From assembly GCA_017460665.1 (NCBI GenBank), contig JAFUAO010000028.1:1-44656 (forward strand): a stretch of DNA of 44,656 bases, written 5' to 3'. Shown piece by piece: positions 15,608-23,308 of the stretch (position 1 is the first letter of the stretch; the number at the start of each line of letters is the position of its first letter). This stretch comes from Ruminococcus sp. GTDB taxonomy: Bacteria > Bacillota > Clostridia > Oscillospirales > Ruminococcaceae. The notes under the pieces were generated by a model. That model was not told the origin of the DNA. It saw only the letters and a list, made by a program, of their open reading frames with translations, and searched no databases. A program made the position numbers and the translations under genes.

Positions 15608-17608
15608 ATGTCTGTGATAAACGTACTTAGCAAGGAGGTCTCCGAGCTCATCGCTGCCGGAGAGGTCATCGAGCGGCCCTCCTCCGTGATCAAGGAGCTG
15701 GTGGAGAACTCTATCGACTCCGGCGCTGAGCATATCACTGTGGAGATCAAAAACGGCGGAGCCACCTATATGCGTGTCACCGATGACGGCTGCGGTATGT
15801 CCTTTGAGGACGTGCCGAAGGCCTTTCTTCGCCACGCCACCAGCAAGATCGCAGAAAAGGACGACCTTGACAGCATCTATACTCTCGGCTTCCGGGGCGA
15901 GGCTCTGGCCTCTATCTCGGCAGTTTCTAGGGTGGAGGTCATGACCAAGCAGGAGAGCGAGGACTACGGCACGCTGTACTCTATCGAGGGCAGCCGGGAG
16001 ACCCTCCACGACCGGGGAGGCTGTCCCGACGGCACCACCATCATCATCAGGGACCTTTTCTACAACGTCCCGGCCCGGCGGAAGTTCATGAAGAAGGACG
16101 TTACCGAGGCCAATGCCGTCAGCCAGATCATGCAGAAGATCACCCTGTCCCACCCGGGGATCTCTTTCCGGTTCATCAGGGACAACCGCACGGAGTTCAC
16201 CTCCGCCGGGGACGGAGAGCTCTTCTCGGCAGTCTATGCGATATACGGCAGGGACTTCGCCCGTGACCTTATCCCCGTGGACTATGAGTTCGGGCCGGTA
16301 AGGGTCTCCGGCTTTACCATAAAGCCCCTTTATTCCCGGAACAACAGGGCCTTCCAGAACTTTTTCGTGAACGGCAGATACGTCCGCTCAAGGCTTTGCT
16401 CCGCTGCGCTGGAGAACGCCTACTCCAACCTGATCATGACCGGGAAGTTCCCGGCCTGTGTCCTTATGGTGGAGCTCCCGCCGGCGGCCATGGACGTGAA
16501 TATCCACCCGGCCAAGGCGGAGGTGCGATTCACCGACGAGAAAACGGTCTCCGACGCCATATTCTTCGCCGTGAAGAACGCCCTCATGAAGGACGGCCTG
16601 ATCTATGAGTTCCAGATGAAGCCTCCCGTTGACTGGACGAAAAAGCCGGAGGAGCCTGTGGAGCTGCCTCAGCAGTCTTTCTTCACGCCTGTGGAGGAGA
16701 TCGCCAAAAGGGAGCAGGAGGCCGCTCAGCAGATCCCGCCCCCGGTCCGGACCTTCACTGTCCCCGAAAGGCAGCCCCTGCCCTCGGAGGAGGATAAGGA
16801 CTTCCAGCCGGAGGTCAAGGGCCTTGAGGGAGCTGCGGACTTCGACGCTCCGCCGGTCCAGCATATTCAGCAGGAGCCTGCTCCCTATATCCAGCCGGAG
16901 CCTGTGCAGTCAGCTCCCACTGTGCCTGAGGAGCCGGCAGCCGTTGAGGGCTTCCGCTACATCAGCCAGCAGTCCCTCCGCCAGTCCCCGGCCCCTAAGA
17001 TCCCGGAGCCTGTCCAGCCCTTTGCGGTGAAGGAGGAGTTCCCGGACATCCGGGTGATCGGCGAGGCCTTCGGACTGTACGTCATCGCCGAGAGCGGCGA
17101 CAAGCTGATCATCATCGACAAGCACGCCGCCCACGAGCGGATCATCTTCGAGCGCCTGCGGAGCCGGAACTGCCGACAGTTCAGCCAGACCCTGCTGACG
17201 GGAGTGAAGGTGCTGCTCACCGGCGAGGAGTTCAGCGCTATCGAGAACAATACGGAGCTGCTGGCGGACCTGGGCTTCGCCTTCGACCTGTCACAGTGGC
17301 CCTGCGTGGTAGCTACAGCCGTGCCTACCTTCATCATGGAGCTGGACATGGAGGACATCATCTGCGAGGTGGCGGACAATCTCTGTATGCACAAGCAGTC
17401 GCCTCAGTCGGGAGTGCTGGACGATATGCTCCACACGATGGCCTGCAAGGCGGCGATAAAGGCGAACGATAAGAACACCCCCGAGGAGATGCTGGCCCTG
17501 TGCGAGCAGGTATGCAGAGACGAGCGGATCCGGCACTGTCCCCACGGGCGGCCGGTGATGTTCACCATGAGCAAGTACAACCTGGACCACCAGTTCAGAC
17601 GGACCTGA
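15608..17608 (+). CDS. mutL: DNA mismatch repair protein MutL (endonuclease type)
   Basis: 666 residues. The N-terminal GHKL ATPase shows KEVSELIAAGEVIERP, ENSIDSG, DDGCGM and GFRGEAL; a Pro/Glu/Gln-rich linker runs about 340-475; the C-terminal domain carries the metal site IIDKHAAHERIIFERL (the DQHAxxExxxxE type motif of nicking MutL proteins), ACKAAIKAND and CPHGRPVM. The bacterium is therefore expected to use MutL nicking rather than MutH. The ATG follows AAGGAGAAGG. Confidence 0.97.
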   Translation: MSVINVLSKEVSELIAAGEVIERPSSVIKELVENSIDSGAEHITVEIKNGGATYMRVTDDGCGMSFEDVPKAFLRHATSKIAEKDDLDSIYTLGFRGEALASISAVSRVEVMTKQESEDYGTLYSIEGSRETLHDRGGCPDGTTIIIRDLFYNVPARRKFMKKDVTEANAVSQIMQKITLSHPGISFRFIRDNRTEFTSAGDGELFSAVYAIYGRDFARDLIPVDYEFGPVRVSGFTIKPLYSRNNRAFQNFFVNGRYVRSRLCSAALENAYSNLIMTGKFPACVLMVELPPAAMDVNIHPAKAEVRFTDEKTVSDAIFFAVKNALMKDGLIYEFQMKPPVDWTKKPEEPVELPQQSFFTPVEEIAKREQEAAQQIPPPVRTFTVPERQPLPSEEDKDFQPEVKGLEGAADFDAPPVQHIQQEPAPYIQPEPVQSAPTVPEEPAAVEGFRYISQQSLRQSPAPKIPEPVQPFAVKEEFPDIRVIGEAFGLYVIAESGDKLIIIDKHAAHERIIFERLRSRNCRQFSQTLLTGVKVLLTGEEFSAIENNTELLADLGFAFDLSQWPCVVATAVPTFIMELDMEDIICEVADNLCMHKQSPQSGVLDDMLHTMACKAAIKANDKNTPEEMLALCEQVCRDERIRHCPHGRPVMFTMSKYNLDHQFRRT

Positions 17609-17619
17609 AAGGAGACATC

Positions 17620-17904
17620 ATGAAGCATGAAACTGCGAGAAAGCTGATCGTAACGGCTGTCGGCTTTGCTGCGGCGTTCGTACTTGTCATGGCGCTGTTT
17701 TTCAAAAAGCCCCACATACTGCGGACCAGGAACAGGCTCCTGAGGGCCTTCATGGTGTTCTCGGTGGCATTCGTACCGGGAGTCATGGCGGCCTCGGTCT
17801 GTGCCGCAGGCCTTATCAGGCTGAGTGAGAAGCTCCGCCGGAGAAAGTACGGAGGGATCATCCAGGAGACCTCCTCCGCCGGCGACGAGAGCAGCGCAGC
17901 CTGA
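17620..17904 (+). CDS. Small membrane protein of unknown function
   Basis: 94 residues from ATG 17620, which has AAAGGAG overlapping the mutL stop. Two hydrophobic helices (about 8-26 and 39-64) are separated by a very basic loop, and the tail is polar. No family is recognised. It is co-transcribed with mutL and the next two genes. Confidence 0.6.
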   Translation: MKHETARKLIVTAVGFAAAFVLVMALFFKKPHILRTRNRLLRAFMVFSVAFVPGVMAASVCAAGLIRLSEKLRRRKYGGIIQETSSAGDESSAA

Positions 17905-17919
17905 CCCCGGAGGTGCGGT

Positions 17920-18108
17920 ATGGTATTTTTTCTTGCGGAGGAAGGGACCTCCGCCATTGGAGCGCTGCTGAAGGCGGGCTATGAGATCTTAGCAGCGGTC
18001 CTAATCATCGGAGCGGCAGTGTGTTTGACCATAACTGCCGTTTCTTCGCATTTACTGAACAAAAAGCTCAAGGACCGGAAGGAGGAAGACCATGAGCGGA
18101 AGAGATAA
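17920..18108 (+). CDS. Small single-pass membrane protein of unknown function
   Basis: 62 residues; ATG 17920 after CGGAGGTG. One hydrophobic segment (about 19-44) is followed by a strongly charged Lys/Glu/Arg tail. Its last 17 bases overlap the start of miaA, and the miaA ribosome site lies inside its 3' end, so translation is probably coupled. No family is recognised. Confidence 0.55.
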   Translation: MVFFLAEEGTSAIGALLKAGYEILAAVLIIGAAVCLTITAVSSHLLNKKLKDRKEEDHERKR

Positions 18109-19042
18109 GCCATTCGTGCTTGCGGTCGCCGGGCCTACCGCCTCCGGCAAGACGAGACTTGGCATAGAGCTGGCAAAGGAGTACGGCGGCGAGGTGATCT
18201 CGGCGGACTCCATGCAGATCTACAAGGGCATGGATATAGCCTCCGCAAAGCCAACTCAGGAGGAGATGCAGGGTATACCCCACCACCTGATCGGCGTTAT
18301 CGACAGGACCACGCCCTTCAGCGTGGCGGATTATGTGGTCATGGCCAGGGAGAAGATCGGTGAGGTCCTCTCCCGGGGGAAGCTGCCGATCATCGTGGGG
18401 GGAACGGGCCTTTACATCGACTCTCTGCTGGAGAACGTGCAGTTCTCAGAGGTGAGGAGCGATGAGGCGTACCGCAGCGCCCTTTACGAGACCGCCAAAA
18501 ACGAGGGCAACGCCGCTCTTTACGAGAGGCTGGTGAAGGCCGACCCGGAGGCCGCTCAGTCGATCCACATGAACAACCTTGTGCGGGTGGTCAGAGCTCT
18601 GGAGGTGATCCACGTCACAGGGAAAAAGTTCTCCCAGCTAAAGGCCGAGAGCCGCAGCGAGGAAAGCCCCTACGACAGCCTGATCCTAGGGCTGGACTGC
18701 GCCGAGAGGAGCACCCTCTACGCCCGGATCGACCGCCGTGTGGAGGAGATGGTGGCCGCCGGACTGGTGGAGGAGGCGAGGGCCCTCTGGCAGGAGGGCG
18801 GCATGAGGACCTCCGCCAACGCTATCGGCTTCAAGGAGCTGATCCCCTATTTCGAGGGCAGCGCCGGCCTTGAGGAGTGCATCGCCACGATCCAGCAGGA
18901 GACCCGAAGATACGCCAAAAGACAGCTCACATGGTTTAGAAGAAATGAACGTATTAGGTGGATCATTATCGAGGATTTTGGTAAAATGAATGAAATTTTG
19001 GAAAATTCCAAAAAAGCTATAGCAAATTATAGAAATGTATGA
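18092..19042 (+). CDS. miaA: tRNA dimethylallyltransferase
   Basis: 316 residues. MiaA transfers a dimethylallyl group to A37 of tRNAs, making the substrate of MiaB (8843). The P-loop is AGPTASGKTRLG, followed by EVISADSMQIYKGMDI with the catalytic Asp, and VGGTGLYIDSLL. The C-terminal RRYAKRQLTWFRR is a strong family signature. ATG 18092 has GGAGGAAG. The mutL-miaA-hfq order is classical in bacteria, interrupted here by two small membrane proteins. Confidence 0.97.
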   Translation: MSGRDKPFVLAVAGPTASGKTRLGIELAKEYGGEVISADSMQIYKGMDIASAKPTQEEMQGIPHHLIGVIDRTTPFSVADYVVMAREKIGEVLSRGKLPIIVGGTGLYIDSLLENVQFSEVRSDEAYRSALYETAKNEGNAALYERLVKADPEAAQSIHMNNLVRVVRALEVIHVTGKKFSQLKAESRSEESPYDSLILGLDCAERSTLYARIDRRVEEMVAAGLVEEARALWQEGGMRTSANAIGFKELIPYFEGSAGLEECIATIQQETRRYAKRQLTWFRRNERIRWIIIEDFGKMNEILENSKKAIANYRNV

Positions 19043-19048
19043 TATAAT
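19037..19048 (+). promoter_or_regulatory. Extended -10 promoter element before hfq
   Basis: TATAAT at 19043-19048 preceded by TGA gives an extended -10, overlapping the miaA stop. No good -35 lies 17 bases upstream. A small ATCCT/AGGAT hairpin follows in the leader (about 19067-19078). hfq may thus be transcribed both from the operon and on its own. Confidence 0.5.
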
Positions 19049-19117
19049 GTATTGTGTGTATTCTTATCCTTTCGAGGATGGTTAATACATCAAACTAAAA
19101 AGGAACGGAGAATGTGT

Positions 19118-19357
19118 ATGAACAAAACTATAAACTTACAGGACGTTTTCCTGAACCAGTGCAGAAAGGACAAGATCGTGGTAACGATCATCCTCACCAA
19201 TGGCTTCCAGTTCAAGGGCATGGTGAGAGGCTTCGACGCTTACGTTGCCATTTTCGACTGCGACGGCAAGCAGCAGCTCGTATATAAGCACGCTATCTCA
19301 ACTATCATCCCCTCACGCCCTGTTTCTATACTGGACGCTTCTGAGAAGAACGACTGA
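19118..19357 (+). CDS. hfq: RNA-binding protein Hfq
   Basis: 79 residues from ATG 19118; the GGAG at 19107-19110 is correctly spaced for this ATG and too close to the one at 19112. The Sm fold is complete: [34 protein letters not shown], and the Sm2 signature VYKHAISTI. Hfq forms a hexamer that binds A/U-rich RNAs. In Gram-positive bacteria its role in small-RNA pairing is often modest. A candidate small RNA in this window lies at 43313-43451. Confidence 0.96.
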   Translation: MNKTINLQDVFLNQCRKDKIVVTIILTNGFQFKGMVRGFDAYVAIFDCDGKQQLVYKHAISTIIPSRPVSILDASEKND

Positions 19358-19371
19358 GACGGTGATACCTG

Positions 19372-20652
19372 ATGCGTTCAACAACTAACAGATCGGACAG
19401 CAGCTTTGTCGTCAAAGTTCTGCGTGATCTCGTCCTGATCCTGCTGCTGATCGTGTTCATAAGTATCGTTTATAATTTCCGCAACCGTGAGAGCGCTACG
19501 AATGTTGCGCTCATGGCCGAGGCCTCGGCCTCACGCTCTATGAGAGGGGTCTTCATTAGGGACGAGGAGGTGCTGACCTACAGCGGCTCGGGAGCCCTGA
19601 GCTATGCTGTTGCTGACGGCGGAAAGCTGGGCAACGGCACTGTTATCGCCAACGTCTATCCCAATGACGAGCAGATCGGCATCTACCGTGAGATCGAGAG
19701 CCTTACCAAACAGCTGGAGATCCTCAAAAAGATCCAGAACCCCGGAACTCTCCAGGCCGCACAGCCCTCGGCACTGTCCGACAGTATCTCTGAGAGCTAT
19801 AGGAGCCTGATCTACGACAGGGATATGAAGGACTATACCGCCCTGCGAAGCGAGATGGAAGAGCTCCTTGTGGAAATGAGTACATACCAGATCATCACCA
19901 ATGAGGTCACTGATTTCGATCAGCAGATCTCGGATATAAATACCCAGCTGGCTCAGCTCAGCGCAAGGGCCGTCTCTCCTACTGAGGTCAAGATCTCGGA
20001 CAGGCCGGCCTACTTCGTCAGCTATGCCGACGGCTATGAGAATGAGCTGACTCCCGATAAGCTCGACAGCATTTCTGCCGACGAGCTCAGAAGGATCACC
20101 GACGACCGCCTTGAGGACGGGAACATCGTCGGGAAGCTGATCGAGGGCTATGGCTGGTATCTGGCAGGAGTCATGGACAACTCCCGGAAGGAGTTCGCTG
20201 TGGGCGAGGAGCTGAAGCTCCGCTTCGACAACGGCGCCGATATGTTCGATGCCCAGATCATCGACATCAGAGATACCGGCGACCCCAAGGAGAGCGTCTT
20301 CATCATCTCGTGCAGTGAGTTCAACTATGACCTTGTCCAGCACCGTGTGGAGAACGTTGAGCTGGTCAAGGGCACTTACCGTGGACTGAAGGTCCCCCGT
20401 GAGGCCATACGCTTCGCCGACGTCACCGAGACCGCTGAGCCTGCTGAGGGCAGCGATGAGGCGCCCTCGGAGAACGTGGTGAACTACAAGGGAGTTTATA
20501 TCCTGAAGGGCGAGCAGGTGGAGTTCAAAAAGATCGACGTTATCTATGAGGGCAGCGACTACGTCTTGTCTAAGCTCCACGAGAACGACCCGGATTACCT
20601 TACTTTATATGATGATATGATCCTTGAAGGTGTTGATTATAATGGACAATGA
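19372..20652 (+). CDS. HlyD-like membrane-fusion-type protein of the division cluster
   Basis: 426 residues. One N-terminal membrane segment (about 18-37, LVLILLLIVFISIVY) is followed by a beta region, a helical hairpin (about 100-200) and a second beta-barrel part, as in HlyD/RND-adaptor-like proteins. No transporter partner is next to it. A protein of this type commonly precedes yggS-sepF-ylmH-divIVA in clostridia, so a role at the division site or in envelope function is plausible but unproven. The ATG 19372 has GGTGAT upstream. The last 11 bases overlap the next gene. Confidence 0.75.
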   Translation: MRSTTNRSDSSFVVKVLRDLVLILLLIVFISIVYNFRNRESATNVALMAEASASRSMRGVFIRDEEVLTYSGSGALSYAVADGGKLGNGTVIANVYPNDEQIGIYREIESLTKQLEILKKIQNPGTLQAAQPSALSDSISESYRSLIYDRDMKDYTALRSEMEELLVEMSTYQIITNEVTDFDQQISDINTQLAQLSARAVSPTEVKISDRPAYFVSYADGYENELTPDKLDSISADELRRITDDRLEDGNIVGKLIEGYGWYLAGVMDNSRKEFAVGEELKLRFDNGADMFDAQIIDIRDTGDPKESVFIISCSEFNYDLVQHRVENVELVKGTYRGLKVPREAIRFADVTETAEPAEGSDEAPSENVVNYKGVYILKGEQVEFKKIDVIYEGSDYVLSKLHENDPDYLTLYDDMILEGVDYNGQ

Positions 20653-21331
20653 TCTGAGCTATATCGACGAGAACCTGCGAAGGATCCGCTATCGGGCAGG
20701 TGAGGCTGCGGCTAAGGCCGGCACCTCTCCAAGGATCATGGCGGTGACGAAAACAGTTCCCCCGGAGGCGGTGAACCATGCGATAAGCCTGGGCATCGAC
20801 CTTTTGGGCGAGAACCGTGTGCAGGAATTCCTCTCTAAGCAGGATAGCTACGACAAGTCCGCAGAGGTCCACATGATCGGGCATTTGCAGACGAATAAAG
20901 TGAAATATATCATCGGCAGCGTCACTATGATACAGTCAGTGGACAGTATCAGGCTGGCCTCCGAGATAAGCCGCCTGTCTCTTGCAAGGGGCGTCGTCAC
21001 CGACGTGCTGTGTGAGGTCAATATCGGCGGCGAGGACTCAAAAAGCGGCGTGGCTCCGGAGGAGCTGAGAGCTCTCCTTGAACAGGCCGCACAGCTTGAG
21101 GGCATAAGGGTGAAGGGCCTAATGACTATCCCGCCCCCAACAGACAGCGATGTGTTCCTCGGACGTATGGAGGAGCTCTTCCATAAGCTCCGGGATCAGG
21201 CTGTTTTAGGCGTTTCCATGGACGAGCTGTCTATGGGGATGACTCATGACTACGCCGAGGCGATCGCCCACGGCTCTACTATAGTCCGGATCGGCACAGG
21301 CCTTTTCGGAGCAAGAGACTACTCTAAATAA
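20642..21331 (+). CDS. YggS/YlmE-family pyridoxal-phosphate homeostasis protein
   Basis: 229 residues from ATG 20642, with AAGGTG upstream and an 11-base overlap with the gene before. It matches the YggS/PROSC (B. subtilis YlmE) family: a single TIM-barrel PLP carrier with no known catalytic reaction, which keeps PLP and amino acid pools balanced. The PLP-binding Lys lies in MAVTKTVPPEAV; GENRVQE, HMIGHLQTNKVKY, LMTIPPP and LSMGMTHDYAEAIAHGSTIVRIGTG are the family signatures. Confidence 0.95.
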   Translation: MDNDLSYIDENLRRIRYRAGEAAAKAGTSPRIMAVTKTVPPEAVNHAISLGIDLLGENRVQEFLSKQDSYDKSAEVHMIGHLQTNKVKYIIGSVTMIQSVDSIRLASEISRLSLARGVVTDVLCEVNIGGEDSKSGVAPEELRALLEQAAQLEGIRVKGLMTIPPPTDSDVFLGRMEELFHKLRDQAVLGVSMDELSMGMTHDYAEAIAHGSTIVRIGTGLFGARDYSK

Positions 21332-21355
21332 CTGACCCTTATCGCACCGGAACGA

Positions 21356-21394
21356 TCCGCATATATTCCGGCGGGCGAATCAAAGATATGCGGA
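21356..21394 (+). promoter_or_regulatory. Inverted repeat in the sepF leader
   Basis: TCCGCATAT (21356-21364) and ATATGCGGA (21386-21394) form a perfect 9-base-pair stem with a 21-base loop, ending just before the sepF ribosome site. There is no T run, so it is more likely a leader structure than a terminator. Confidence 0.4.
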
Positions 21395-21409
21395 GAATGG
21401 AGAAAAACT

Positions 21410-21877
21410 ATGAAACTTTTCGAGAACATCAAGGAATTCTTCTTTGCTGCTGAGGACGAGGACGGCGACCTGAACGATGCGCCTATCCGCAGCGACCACA
21501 GCGACCGCCCCTCCTACGACAGGAGCGACCGTGAGGAGCCCACTAACGAGGGCGGCGGCAGCGGCAGAAGGAACAAGGTGGTGAATATCCAGACTACAGC
21601 TCAGCTCCAGGTAGTGCTGGTAAAGCCCTCTGCTTTCACAGATGCAAAGCAGATCGCCGATCACCTTATCGCTAAGAAGACCGTTGTGCTCAACCTTGAG
21701 ACAGCTTCCCCTGAGAACAAGAGACGTATCATCGACTTCCTCGTTGGCGTCGCTTACGCAAACGGCGGCAGCCTCAAGCCCGTTGCTAACCTGACCTACA
21801 TCATCACCCCCTACAACGTAGGCTTCATCGGTGAGGATCTGGTGGGCGAGCTGGAGAACAACGGCGTGTTCATCTGA
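21410..21877 (+). CDS. sepF: Cell division protein SepF
   Basis: 155 residues. SepF anchors FtsZ to the membrane and shapes the septum in Firmicutes. The N-terminal amphipathic helix (MKLFENIKEFFF) serves as membrane anchor, a charged linker follows (17-60), and the C-terminal domain carries VVLVKPSAFTDAKQIADHL, KKTVVLNLE, RRIIDFLVGVAYANGG and the final ITPYNVGF. Its stop and the next start share one base (TGATG), so the two are coupled. Confidence 0.95.
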   Translation: MKLFENIKEFFFAAEDEDGDLNDAPIRSDHSDRPSYDRSDREEPTNEGGGSGRRNKVVNIQTTAQLQVVLVKPSAFTDAKQIADHLIAKKTVVLNLETASPENKRRIIDFLVGVAYANGGSLKPVANLTYIITPYNVGFIGEDLVGELENNGVFI

Positions 21878-22635
21878 TGAACGATTCGGCCGATAAGCTC
21901 TTTGAGGCAAGGCTCTCAGACCTTGTGAGCCGGGCAGAGCGCTCCGGAGGCCCGGTCTTCTCCCACTTCTTAGACGAGCGTCAGTGCGCCTTGGCGGAGC
22001 AGTGGTGCTCTCGGAACTGCGGAGAGCTCCGGTACCTGCTTTGGGGCGGCTATCCGGAGGCAAGGCGGAAAATGCTGGCGGTGTATCCCGACTACTGTCA
22101 GGACTGCATCATGGAGGATCTCCCCATGGTGTGCCTCACCTTCTCCTATAGGAGCAGCGACGCCCTGACCCACAGGGACTTCCTCGGCTCGTTCATGGGA
22201 GCAAGGCTCAAGCGTGAGACTATCGGCGATATAGTCACCGGAGAGGGCATGGCCCAGACCTTCGTCACCGATGTGGCAGCCAAAGCGCTGTCCTCCGGGA
22301 TAACGAAGATCGGAAGGGTAGGTGTCAAGATCCGTGAGGATCAGCCCTTTTGCATGGATACCTCTCAGGGATATAAGGAGATAAGCGGCACGGTCGCCTC
22401 GCTGCGGCTGGACTGCGTTGTTTCCCTTGCGGCAAATGTCAGCCGTGAAAAGGCTGCCGGACTTATCCGCAGCGAAAAGGTGGAGGTCAACCACTTCCCG
22501 CCCTCAGGTGTCTCTCAGGAGCTCCGGGAGGGAGACGTGCTGTCCGTAAGAGGCAGCGGAAGATTTATTCTTTCAGGTATAGGCGGCTCGACAAAGAAAG
22601 GCCGTATACACATAGACCTGCGAAAATTTATTTAG
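21877..22635 (+). CDS. ylmH: YlmH-family S4-domain RNA-binding protein
   Basis: 252 residues. The N-terminal two-thirds is the YlmH domain (YLLWGGYPEARRKMLAVYPDYC; DFLGSFMGARLKRETIGDI), and the C-terminal S4 domain (about 185-245) carries the VNVSREKAAGLIRSEKVEVNH pattern in slightly altered form. The YlmH family binds ribosomal RNA and has been connected with ribosome-associated quality control in B. subtilis; here it sits in the sepF-divIVA cluster as usual. Confidence 0.9.
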   Translation: MNDSADKLFEARLSDLVSRAERSGGPVFSHFLDERQCALAEQWCSRNCGELRYLLWGGYPEARRKMLAVYPDYCQDCIMEDLPMVCLTFSYRSSDALTHRDFLGSFMGARLKRETIGDIVTGEGMAQTFVTDVAAKALSSGITKIGRVGVKIREDQPFCMDTSQGYKEISGTVASLRLDCVVSLAANVSREKAAGLIRSEKVEVNHFPPSGVSQELREGDVLSVRGSGRFILSGIGGSTKKGRIHIDLRKFI

Positions 22636-22647
22636 AGGTGAATTATT

Positions 22648-23223
22648 ATGATCACATCAAAGGACGTCAGAAATAAGAGATTTGAAAAGGCCGCTTTTGG
22701 CTATAAGCAGGAGGAGATCGACGAGTTCCTCACTCAGCTCGAGGCTGAGCTGGACGAGATGGAGCGTGAGCGTGCCGAGGCTAACAACAAGATCCAGATC
22801 CTTGCCGATAAGGTGAGAGAGTACATGAAGGACGAGGACGCCCTCAAGGACGCTCTCCTTGGCGCTCAGAAGCAGGGCCACCAGGTCATCGACGAGGCCA
22901 ACGAGAAGGCTGAGAAGATCCTTGCCGAGGCTCAGGCTAAGGCCGACGAGCTTGAGGACGAGGCCGTTCGTCAGCACGCTGAGGCTATGGAGAAGAACCG
23001 CCTTGAGATCGCTAAGGAGAAGGAGGCCCTCATCGAGGCCCAGCAGCAGGTGGCTGATTTCAAGAAGAGCCTGTTCGATATGTACAAGAGCCACTTAGAG
23101 CTCATCTCCTCTATGCCTGAGACCTTCGAGGACACAGCAGAGACCGAGAGCGAGACCGCTGAGGAGATCGCAGCAGCAGTTGCAGCGGCTGAGGATGCTC
23201 CTGCTGAGGACGACGCTGAATAA
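22648..23223 (+). CDS. divIVA: Cell division/polarity protein DivIVA
   Basis: 191 residues. The N-terminal membrane-binding motif (ITSKDVRNKRFEKAAFGYKQ, with the KDVxNKxF and GYxxEEVDxFL pattern) is followed by a long coiled coil (about 30-155) and an acidic Glu/Ala-rich tail. DivIVA recognises curved membrane at septa and poles. The ATG follows AGAGGTG. Confidence 0.93.
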   Translation: MITSKDVRNKRFEKAAFGYKQEEIDEFLTQLEAELDEMERERAEANNKIQILADKVREYMKDEDALKDALLGAQKQGHQVIDEANEKAEKILAEAQAKADELEDEAVRQHAEAMEKNRLEIAKEKEALIEAQQQVADFKKSLFDMYKSHLELISSMPETFEDTAETESETAEEIAAAVAAAEDAPAEDDAE

Positions 23224-23231
23224 TGACCGCC

Positions 23232-23300
23232 GGAGGAGAAGGCTCCTCCCCACCAGAACGCAAATAGCTTGAAAGGAGGATCCTGCACCTTGGCAGGATC
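23232..23300 (+). promoter_or_regulatory. Two hairpins in the divIVA-ileS gap
   Basis: GGAGGAG/CTCCTCC (23232-23249) and GATCCTGC/GCAGGATC (23279-23300, 8 base pairs, 6-base loop). The second begins at the last G of a strong AAAGGAGG (23272-23279) that lies 30 bases before the ileS ATG. A weaker AGGA (23301-23304) lies at the usual distance. Folding would bring the strong site near the start or hide it. The 85-base gap is too short for a T-box. Confidence 0.4.
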
Positions 23301-23308
23301 AGGATACA

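Noticed and set aside
23224-23308. T-box riboswitch before ileS
   Set aside because: The gap is only 85 bases, with no specifier domain or antiterminator, and no transcript start is apparent between divIVA and ileS.
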